Assembly: GCA_903835145.1 (NCBI GenBank)
Contig: CAILMA010000629.1
Span: 1-5,061, forward strand
Length of the DNA stretch: 5,061 nt
DNA from: an uncultured Bacteroidota bacterium
GTDB lineage: Bacteria; Bacteroidota; Bacteroidia; Chitinophagales; Chitinophagaceae
Direction: 5' to 3'
Positions 1-5,061 of this stretch are shown piece after piece; position 1 is the stretch's first letter; each line of letters opens with the position of its first letter. A model generated the notes under the pieces. That model was not told the origin of the DNA. It worked only from the letters and a program-made list of their open reading frames with translations, and did no database searches. A program made the position numbers and the translations under genes.

Positions 1-121
1 AGGTTACATCAGTGAGGGTATGCATTATTTCATACACATTGCAATTGGCAATAGTAAGTTGCTCAGTAATACCGGGCACATTGTCTTCGAGGTACATCGG
101 AATTTCTAACTGGTTAATCAT
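1..121 (-). CDS. Unrecognised protein, N-terminal part only (runs off left edge)
   Basis: A minus-strand frame opens with ATG at 121-119 and stays open to the window edge, giving 40 codons. The protein starts MINQLEIPMYLEDN and the visible part ends EIMHTLTDVT. It is soluble-looking and acidic, with no signal peptide or membrane segment. I do not recognise the family. The frame is open further upstream to a TAA at 154-152, with a TTG at 151, but that TTG lies inside the -12 element of the sigma-54 promoter at 146-161. A transcript from that promoter would start near 135 and could not use it. ATG 121 leaves a leader of about 14 bases; ATG at 97-95 (MYLEDN) is another possible start. The gene follows the response regulator on the same strand and is probably a target of that regulator (inference). 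That it is coding rests on the open frame and promoter placement, since only 40 codons are visible. Confidence 0.6.
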   Translation of the reverse strand, partial: MINQLEIPMYLEDNVPGITEQLTIANCNVYEIMHTLTDVT

Positions 122-145
122 TTCATGAATGTTTGCTTCATCAAA

Positions 146-161
146 TGCCAATTATGTGCCA
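146..161 (-). promoter_or_regulatory. Sigma-54 (RpoN) -24/-12 promoter
   Basis: Read on the minus strand the site is TGGCACATAATTGGCA. The sigma-54 consensus is TGGCAC-N5-TTGC[A/T]. The -24 half is perfect, the spacer is exact, the GG and GC dinucleotides are 10 bases apart, and the only mismatch is TGGC for TTGC in the -12 half. The predicted transcription start is near 135, about 14 bases before the ATG at 121. The site lies in the 99-base gap between the stop of the sigma-54 activator gene (221) and the next same-strand gene, which is where such a promoter would be expected. An upstream activator site would be expected tens to hundreds of bases further up, inside the 3' part of the regulator gene; I could not identify one with confidence. 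Confidence 0.75.
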
Positions 162-220
162 GATTTTTTAAAGTTGTATCGCAAGCTCGTTTGTTGGTTT
201 ATTTGAGCCAGCCCCAAAAG

Positions 221-1555
221 CTACTTGATGCCGTATTCGTCTATTTTTCGGTAGAGCGTAGCAAGCCCTATATCCATGAGTCGTGCCGCTTCAGCTTTGT
301 TGCCGTTGGTGAACAACAGCATTTTTCTTATATGGCATTCCTCCACATGACTTAGGTGATAGTTGGCTTGCAGCTGGCTTTTGTCCCGGCAGTGTTGTAC
401 ATCCAGCGGCAGACTGCTGAGCTGCAGTTGGTTGGTATCCTCCATTATCACGGCCCGCTCTATTACATTTTTCAGTTCGCGCACATTACCGCGCCACTCA
501 TGCTGCTTCAGCGCATCAAGGGCTTCCCGGCTTATGGTTTTTATGTTTTTATTGGTTTTGGGTGCATACAGGTGCAAAAAGTGCTCAGCAATCGCTGGTA
601 TGTCGTGCACCCTCGACTTTAGCGAGGGGAGTTCTATTGTAAATACGGCTATGCGATAATAAAGGTCACTCCTGAAGTGGCCAGCTGCAATCTCCGCTTC
701 CAGGTCTCTGTTGGTAGCCGCTATTATACGCAGATTGGCTTTTTGCTCCCTCGTATCCCCAACCCGCATATACGTGCCATTTTCCAGTAGCCGCAGCATT
801 TTCGGCTGCAGGTCGGCAGGCATTTCTCCTATCTCATCAAGAAACAGGGTGCCGCCCCGCGCTTCTTCTACAAGTCCTTTTTTATCGCGCGTGGCGCCTG
901 TAAATGCACCAGCCTTGTGCCCGAAGAGTTCGCTTTCCAGCAGTTCTTTACTAAAAGCGCTGCAATTGAGTGCTACAAAGGGCATATTGCTTCGCCCGCT
1001 GTTGCTGTAAATAGCTCTTGCAAAAACCTCCTTTCCCGTTCCTGTCTCGCCTGTGAGCAGCACCGCAGCCTCAGTAGGAGCCACCTTGCGTGCCAACTGA
1101 ATGGCCTGCAGCAGTGCCGGGCTATCGCCTGTGATTTTATCAAAACTATGCTCGTCGCCAAGTTGCTGCTCCAGCCGCTTTACCTTGTTTTGCAGAGCTA
1201 CTTTTTCCGTTGCCCGGCTCAGCAGAGGTATTATTTTGTCGTTGTCATTGCCCTTTACCAGGTAGTCGAAAGCACCATTTTTTATGGCTTGTACGCCATC
1301 TGGTATATTGCCATAGGCAGTAAGCAGTATTATTTCAGCATCCCTGTGTTTATCCTTTACCTCCCTGCAAAAATCAACCCCATTGCCATCGGGCAGCTTC
1401 ACATCACAAAGCACCACATCAATGGTCTGGGTGTCCAGTATTTGCCTGCCGCCAGCAAGGGTATTGGTATCCACTACCTTGTAGCCCTCCAGCGAGATGA
1501 TGCGCTTCAGCAGCCCCCTCAGTTTTTCTTCATCATCTATAATCAGGATATTCAA
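221..1555 (-). CDS. Sigma-54-dependent response regulator, NtrC class
   Basis: This 444-residue cytoplasmic transcription activator of the NtrC/ZraR/AtoC type has three domains. The receiver (about 1-115) has acidic D7/D8, phospho-acceptor D51 in CDVKLPD, T79 and K101. The usual Lys-Pro after the last switch residue is Lys-Gly here. A helical linker (about 116-135) follows. The AAA+ domain (about 141-370) carries Walker A GETGTGKE (169-176), the sigma-54 contact loop GAFTGA (216-221), Walker B GTLFLDE (235-241), sensor I around 274-285, arginine-finger candidates R295 and R301, and WRGNVREL (354-361). A Fis-type helix-turn-helix (about 420-443) binds DNA. All key residues are intact, so it should hydrolyse ATP and open sigma-54 promoters when phosphorylated. 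The start is TTG at 1555: the frame is closed by TAG upstream with no ATG between, and MNILIIDDEE is a typical receiver beginning. No histidine kinase is visible. The inducing signal is unknown; the promoter at 146-161 is the obvious nearby target. Confidence 0.97.
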   Translation of the reverse strand: MNILIIDDEEKLRGLLKRIISLEGYKVVDTNTLAGGRQILDTQTIDVVLCDVKLPDGNGVDFCREVKDKHRDAEIILLTAYGNIPDGVQAIKNGAFDYLVKGNDNDKIIPLLSRATEKVALQNKVKRLEQQLGDEHSFDKITGDSPALLQAIQLARKVAPTEAAVLLTGETGTGKEVFARAIYSNSGRSNMPFVALNCSAFSKELLESELFGHKAGAFTGATRDKKGLVEEARGGTLFLDEIGEMPADLQPKMLRLLENGTYMRVGDTREQKANLRIIAATNRDLEAEIAAGHFRSDLYYRIAVFTIELPSLKSRVHDIPAIAEHFLHLYAPKTNKNIKTISREALDALKQHEWRGNVRELKNVIERAVIMEDTNQLQLSSLPLDVQHCRDKSQLQANYHLSHVEECHIRKMLLFTNGNKAEAARLMDIGLATLYRKIDEYGIK

Positions 1556-1577
1556 CGGCTTTGTATCTTTTGAAAAG

Positions 1578-1604
1578 CAAAGCTATTATTTTATTGCATC
1601 ACAA
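1578..1604 (-). promoter_or_regulatory. Bacteroidota-type promoter for the response regulator
   Basis: On the minus strand TAGCTTTG (1585-1578) matches the Bacteroidota -7 consensus TAnnTTTG perfectly. A TTG at 1604-1602 serves as a candidate -33 element, with a 16-base gap that is slightly shorter than usual. Transcription would start around 1571-1574, leaving a leader of about 16-20 bases before the TTG start at 1555. This suggests the regulator is made by the primary sigma factor rather than autoactivated through sigma-54. Confidence 0.5.
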
Positions 1605-1706
1605 CCGCCGGGCCTTTATTCAACCGTTAATTTGCCTGACCCCCAAAAACTTGAAACTTTACATTAAATAAAATCAACTAACGTTATCGGCGGACGGATC
1701 TGCACT

Positions 1707-1749
1707 AAGAACCTGCTTTTCAATTGAACGCTGAATGAGGCGGTTTTTT
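1707..1749 (+). terminator. Terminator-like hairpin with T-run, no upstream gene
   Basis: Arm 1707-1716 (AAGAACCTGC) pairs with 1740-1748 (GCGGTTTTT) through nine pairs, including one G-U, with T1714 bulged. An inner stem TTCA (1719-1722) with TGAA (1732-1735) closes a 9-base loop. Six T's lie at 1744-1749, although some are used in the stem. The shape fits a weak intrinsic terminator or leader attenuator for rightward transcription. No plus-strand gene precedes it in the window, so its substrate would be a leader or small RNA. Folding was done by eye only. Confidence 0.3.
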
Positions 1750-1776
1750 GTTTATCAAGTTCAATCTATACCTTTC
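1747..1776 (+). promoter_or_regulatory. Possible Bacteroidota-type promoter for parE
   Basis: TTTG at 1747-1750, 18 bases, then TACCTTTC at 1769-1776. The latter matches the -7 consensus TAnnTTTG at all but the last position. It would start a transcript near 1783 with a leader of about 100 bases to the GTG of parE. The TTTG lies in the T-run of the hairpin, so the match may be accidental in AT-rich DNA. Confidence 0.25.
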
Positions 1777-1881
1777 CAGCACCCACCTTAATTTTCCTTC
1801 CTTCAAAAACACCTTCATTTTTATTCCTTTTCCGCAATAGCCCGATTTCATTTAAATTGCAGCATAATTAAAGAATAAAAG

Positions 1882-3777
1882 GTGGCAGAGGTACAGAACG
1901 AATATAATGAAGACAGTATACGGTCGCTCGACTGGCGGGAGCACATAAGGCTGCGCCCAGGTATGTATATTGGTAAGCTCGGCGACGGCAGCAGCATGGA
2001 TGATGGTATCTATGTACTGGTAAAAGAAGTAGTAGATAACAGTATCGATGAGTTTGCAATGGGCCAGGGCAAGCGCATTGAGTTAAAAATATCTGATGGC
2101 GAGGTTTCGGTTCGCGATTACGGAAGGGGCATTCCACTCGGTAAGGTGGTTGATGTGGTGAGCAAGATAAACACCGGCGCAAAGTACGACAGTAAGGCTT
2201 TCCAAAAGTCGGTGGGTCTGAATGGTGTAGGTACCAAGGCAGTGAACGCCCTAAGTAAATATTTCAAAGTAGCTTCTTTCAGAGATGGCCGTACCCGTGT
2301 GGCTGAGTTTGAACGGGGCATACTCATAAAAGAACACAAAGAGGAAGACACTACTGCCGGTAACGGTACAATGGTGATTTTCAGGCCCGATGAAACGGTT
2401 TTCCGCAACTATCATTTCTTGCAGGAGTACCTCGAAAATCAGGTATGGAACTACTGCTTCCTCAATGCGGGGCTTCAAATCAATTTCAATGGTCGCAACT
2501 TTATTTCTAAAAACGGCCTGCTTGATCTCCTTACCCGCAAAACCAATCCGGAAACTATCCGATACCCAATCATTCACCTAAAGGGTACCGATATAGAGCT
2601 GGCCATAACCCATACAGGCGAATACGGCGAGGACATTTATTCCTTCGTTAACGGACAGCACACAACGCAGGGCGGTACCCACCAGGCGGCCTTTCGCGAG
2701 GCTTTTGTTAAGGCCATCCGCGATTTCTATAAAAAAGATTACGATGCCAGCGACATCCGCCAGAGCATCTGTGCCGCTATATCAGTAAGGGTGCAGGAGC
2801 CTGTATTTGAATCGCAAACCAAGACCAAGCTTGGCTCGCAGTACGTGTTTGAGAATGGACCAACAATGAAGGCATTCATCGCTGACTTTCTTAATAAAGA
2901 GCTCAATAATTACCTGCATAAAAACGCCTCGGTTGCCGATGCCCTTAAAAAACGCATAGAGCAGAGTGAGCGCGAGCGCAAAGAATTATCCGGCATCAGG
3001 AAGCTTGCGAATGAAAGGGCCAAAAAAGCCAACCTGCACAACAAAAAACTCAGGGATTGCCGCATTCACCTGAATGATGAGCCGCCTGCAAAGAATAAAG
3101 ATGAGTTTAGCCTCAAGCAGCAGGAAAGCACCATCTTCATTACGGAGGGTGATAGCGCCAGTGGTTCCATCACCAAGAGCCGCAATGTGGAGAGTCAGGC
3201 CGTTTTCAGCCTTAGGGGTAAGCCGCTCAATTGCTATGGTCTCACCAAGAAAGTCGTGTACGAGAATGAAGAATTCAATCTGCTGCAACATGCCCTAAAT
3301 ATTGAAGAAGGCATGGATGGTCTCCGGTTCAATAACATAGTTATTGCTACCGATGCCGATGTAGATGGTATGCACATTCGCCTCCTTATCATGACGTTCT
3401 TCCTCCAGTTCTTCCCTGATCTGGTGCGTGGCAACCACGTCTACATCCTACAGACGCCCCTTTTCAGGGTGCGCAACAAGCAAAAGACCATTTATTGCTA
3501 CAGCGATGAAGAGCGCCAGCGCGCAATAAAGGAAATTGGTGCAAAGGCAGAGATCACGAGGTTTAAAGGGCTTGGTGAGATAAGCCCCGAGGAGTTTGCC
3601 CGCTTCATAGGCGATGACATTCGTAAAGATCCTGTACTCATCAATCAGGACACACAGATACAGAAGCTGTTGGAGTACTACATGGGGAAGAATACGCCCA
3701 CGCGTCAAATGTTTATTATCGATAACCTGAGGGTGGAAAAAGACCTTGCCGAGGAGCTTGGAGTAGAAGTGGCTTAG
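1882..3777 (+). CDS. parE: DNA topoisomerase IV subunit B (ParE)
   Basis: This is the ATPase/TOPRIM subunit of a type IIA topoisomerase. With ParC it forms the enzyme that separates linked daughter chromosomes using ATP. The 631 residues lack the large insert of E. coli GyrB. The GHKL ATPase domain has KEVVDNS (E49 and N53), DYGRGIP (79-85) and the ATP-lid motif [14 protein letters not shown] (112-125); the transducer domain carries the QTK loop (312-314). The TOPRIM domain has EGDSA (422-426), RGKPLN (445-450) and [11 protein letters not shown] (490-500) with metal ligands D491, D493 and D495. The C-terminal part has FKGLGE (561-566). GLNGVG, where GyrB has GLHGVG, and MHIR, where GyrB has SHIR, favour the Bacteroidota ParE type over GyrB (from memory of the family). 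The start is GTG at 1882: an in-frame TAA sits at 1876-1878 and the first internal ATG is residue 28. There is no spaced Shine-Dalgarno sequence. All catalytic motifs are intact. parC is not adjacent. Confidence 0.93.
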   Translation: MAEVQNEYNEDSIRSLDWREHIRLRPGMYIGKLGDGSSMDDGIYVLVKEVVDNSIDEFAMGQGKRIELKISDGEVSVRDYGRGIPLGKVVDVVSKINTGAKYDSKAFQKSVGLNGVGTKAVNALSKYFKVASFRDGRTRVAEFERGILIKEHKEEDTTAGNGTMVIFRPDETVFRNYHFLQEYLENQVWNYCFLNAGLQINFNGRNFISKNGLLDLLTRKTNPETIRYPIIHLKGTDIELAITHTGEYGEDIYSFVNGQHTTQGGTHQAAFREAFVKAIRDFYKKDYDASDIRQSICAAISVRVQEPVFESQTKTKLGSQYVFENGPTMKAFIADFLNKELNNYLHKNASVADALKKRIEQSERERKELSGIRKLANERAKKANLHNKKLRDCRIHLNDEPPAKNKDEFSLKQQESTIFITEGDSASGSITKSRNVESQAVFSLRGKPLNCYGLTKKVVYENEEFNLLQHALNIEEGMDGLRFNNIVIATDADVDGMHIRLLIMTFFLQFFPDLVRGNHVYILQTPLFRVRNKQKTIYCYSDEERQRAIKEIGAKAEITRFKGLGEISPEEFARFIGDDIRKDPVLINQDTQIQKLLEYYMGKNTPTRQMFIIDNLRVEKDLAEELGVEVA

Positions 3778-3810
3778 CACTAAGTTAATTTTTCATCGTT
3801 CCTTAGACGC

Positions 3811-5013
3811 TTGGGTTTCATATATTACTTTTACGGCAAACTCGTGTTAATGTTCAGGCCACTATCACTTTATTTTCGTAAACTTCAATGCGGTAAGGAA
3901 GTTAGGAAGACCTTGGAACAGTTCTCGAACTGGAAAAAAGAGATAGATAACCTGCCTGCAGCCTCAACGCCGGCTAAAAAGGTACTCATCATCCGGCTCG
4001 ATGATATTGGCGATTACCTATTGTTTCGCAACAGTTTTGCGGCCTATAAAACCAGTAGCCGCTGGGCGGGTTATGAGTTCACATTGCTTGGGTTCTCGCT
4101 TTGGCAAGATCTCTTCAACACGGCCGATCAGCATTGCGTCGATAGCACAATATGGATTAATAAAAAAGACTACTTCAGCAACCCGCAATATCGTTGGGAG
4201 CTTTGGCTGCAATTGCGAAGTGCGGGTTTTGCTACCGTCATATGCCCTTCAAGGGTTAGGCCGCTTTTGCTCGACGATATGTGCATGCTCGCGGCAGGTG
4301 CCCCGCTCAACATAGGCTGCAAAAACGACTTTAATCAGAAAGAGTGGAATGCGGTTTCAGATAAGTTATACCAGGAGCTTTTCAGCGATGGCAAGTTGAA
4401 CCATGAGTTTCAGTACAATGTTGCGTTTGCTTCATGGTGTTGCCATACGCAGCTAACCATGCAGCGACCATCGTTCCCGGTGCCGGCACTGCCTGCGCCC
4501 GGCGGCAAGCCCTACATTGTTTGCTTCATTGGGGCTTCCTTCCAGAGCCGTCGCTGGACCACCCCGCGCTGGATTTCCCTTATTCAGATGCTCAATGCGA
4601 AATCAGATTACCGCATCATTGTGGCAGGCGGCAAGAACGATGAAGCAATCGCATCTGCCATTGCTGCTCAAACGGAAGTAGAAAACATAACTGGTGCCGT
4701 GACACTCACAGAAATGGCCAATTGGGTAGCTCATGCCCGTGCTGTGGTGAGCAACGATACTATGGCCGCCCACCTCGCCGTTTCGCTCGCCCGCCCATTG
4801 GTACTCATCACCAGTGGCGATAATTTTTACAAATTCAGTGCCTACAAAGAAGCCTGTATCGACGGCGTGAGGTCAATCTACCCGGCCGTTTTCCTAAAGA
4901 AATGGGCGCAAAGAAAGCATTGTATGTTTAAGGGCTATGTCGCGGTCACCAAGGATATTGGTACCATCACTGCCCATGAAGTCTACACGCAGCTAATGGC
5001 AGCCGTCCAATAG
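3811..5013 (+). CDS. Family 9 glycosyltransferase (heptosyltransferase-like)
   Basis: This is a cytoplasmic GT-B enzyme of the ADP-heptose:LPS heptosyltransferase family (GT9). It probably adds a sugar to lipopolysaccharide core or another surface glycan; donor and acceptor cannot be told from sequence. The first Rossmann half opens with KKVLIIRLDDIGDYLL (56-71), where D68 matches the catalytic Asp of WaaC (its GD motif). The second half has FIGASFQSRRW (239-249), IIVAGGKND (269-277), the ENITG element (291-295) and SNDTMAAH (314-321), the family's nucleotide-sugar motif. The lysine usual in the GAS-x-x-K-W region appears to be arginine (R247/R248). About 55 residues precede the first strand. 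The start is uncertain: TTG 3811 gives 400 residues and ATG 3850 gives 387, and neither has a Shine-Dalgarno sequence. The frame is open from 3784, just after a TAA. The gene follows parE by 33 bases (72 from the ATG), so cotranscription is plausible. Confidence 0.9.
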   Translation: MGFIYYFYGKLVLMFRPLSLYFRKLQCGKEVRKTLEQFSNWKKEIDNLPAASTPAKKVLIIRLDDIGDYLLFRNSFAAYKTSSRWAGYEFTLLGFSLWQDLFNTADQHCVDSTIWINKKDYFSNPQYRWELWLQLRSAGFATVICPSRVRPLLLDDMCMLAAGAPLNIGCKNDFNQKEWNAVSDKLYQELFSDGKLNHEFQYNVAFASWCCHTQLTMQRPSFPVPALPAPGGKPYIVCFIGASFQSRRWTTPRWISLIQMLNAKSDYRIIVAGGKNDEAIASAIAAQTEVENITGAVTLTEMANWVAHARAVVSNDTMAAHLAVSLARPLVLITSGDNFYKFSAYKEACIDGVRSIYPAVFLKKWAQRKHCMFKGYVAVTKDIGTITAHEVYTQLMAAVQ

Positions 5014-5061
5014 ACCTATAGTTGCATTTTTATTTTAAATTGGTTGCGTTCCATCGATAAG

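Larger units (their letters stand above)
1556..1881. other. Divergent intergenic region between regulator and parE
   Basis: This 326-base, AT-rich stretch separates the divergently transcribed regulator and parE genes. I see no credible protein-coding frame in it. It holds a TAnnTTTG promoter candidate facing left, a hairpin with a T-run facing right (1707-1749), and a weak rightward promoter candidate (1747-1776). Bases 1771-1835 are strongly pyrimidine-rich on the plus strand, with an imperfect repeat of ACCTTmATTTT at 1786 and 1811. A 10-base perfect palindrome, TTCAATTGAA, lies at 1719-1728. No tRNA or recognisable riboswitch was seen. Confidence 0.6.

Noticed and set aside
149..151. TTG at 151 as start of the left-edge gene
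   Set aside because: In frame, but it lies within the -12 element of the sigma-54 promoter, upstream of the predicted transcript start.
298..318. Dyad TGTTG-N11-CAACA as an upstream activator site for the sigma-54 promoter
   Set aside because: It falls in codons for the conserved helix-turn-helix region (LLFTNGNKAEAA), so the bases are explained by coding constraint, and a 5-base dyad is likely by chance.
917..1573. Long plus-strand open frame of 218 codons opposite the response regulator
   Set aside because: It lies antisense to a well-supported gene with intact motifs, has a low-complexity, Leu/Ile/Gln/Tyr-rich composition and no recognisable domain. It is a by-product of the codon bias of the real gene.
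1868..2182. Minus-strand open frame of 104 codons overlapping the start of parE
   Set aside because: Its Cys-, Pro- and Arg-rich product looks like antisense translation, and it is opposite the conserved ATPase domain of ParE.
1882..3777. Assignment of the topoisomerase gene as gyrB
   Set aside because: GLNGVG and [11 protein letters not shown] fit the Bacteroidota ParE type better than GyrB. A tree with both paralogues of the genome would settle it.
3826..3833. TACTTTTA as a -7 promoter element inside the glycosyltransferase gene start
   Set aside because: It has one mismatch to TAnnTTTG and no TTG at a suitable distance upstream; chance matches are common in AT-rich DNA.
5014..5061. Possible end of a convergent minus-strand gene or start of a new gene at the right edge
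   Set aside because: All three minus frames reach a stop within about 15 codons of the edge, so a gene end is possible, but 48 bases cannot discriminate. No terminator hairpin or promoter is convincing.

Overview
The window looks like chromosomal DNA of a member of the Bacteroidota, possibly a Chitinophagaceae-like genus. The family-level guess is weak. The evidence is a topoisomerase IV B subunit of the Bacteroidota type, genes without clear Shine-Dalgarno sequences, and a promoter-like TAnnTTTG element. There are three complete genes, plus the start of a fourth that runs off the left edge. No mobile element, CRISPR array, tRNA or rRNA was seen.

Layout, left to right. Positions 1-121 (minus strand) hold the first 40 codons of an unrecognised protein, truncated by the window edge. 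Just upstream of it, at 146-161, lies a near-consensus sigma-54 promoter (TGGCAC-N5-TGGCA, with the GG and GC dinucleotides exactly 10 bases apart). Positions 221-1555 (minus strand) encode a complete NtrC-class, sigma-54-dependent response regulator with receiver, AAA+ and Fis-type HTH domains. The divergent intergenic region 1556-1881 holds a good TAnnTTTG promoter for the regulator, a terminator-like hairpin of unknown purpose, and a weak promoter candidate facing right. Positions 1882-3777 (plus) encode topoisomerase IV subunit B (ParE), and 3811-5013 (plus) a family 9 (heptosyltransferase-like) glycosyltransferase. The last 48 bases show no supportable feature.

The left half reads as a regulatory module: a phospho-activated sigma-54 activator made from a housekeeping-type promoter, followed on the same strand by a sigma-54 promoter driving the truncated gene and whatever lies beyond the edge. 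The cognate histidine kinase is not in the window. The right half looks like housekeeping and envelope functions: chromosome decatenation, then transfer of a sugar in cell-surface glycan synthesis. ParC, the partner of ParE, is not next to it. Both genes whose start is forced by an upstream in-frame stop begin with a non-ATG codon (TTG for the regulator, GTG for parE).

Nothing here amounts to a clearly new system. The most promising lead is the sigma-54 promoter and the small gene it controls.
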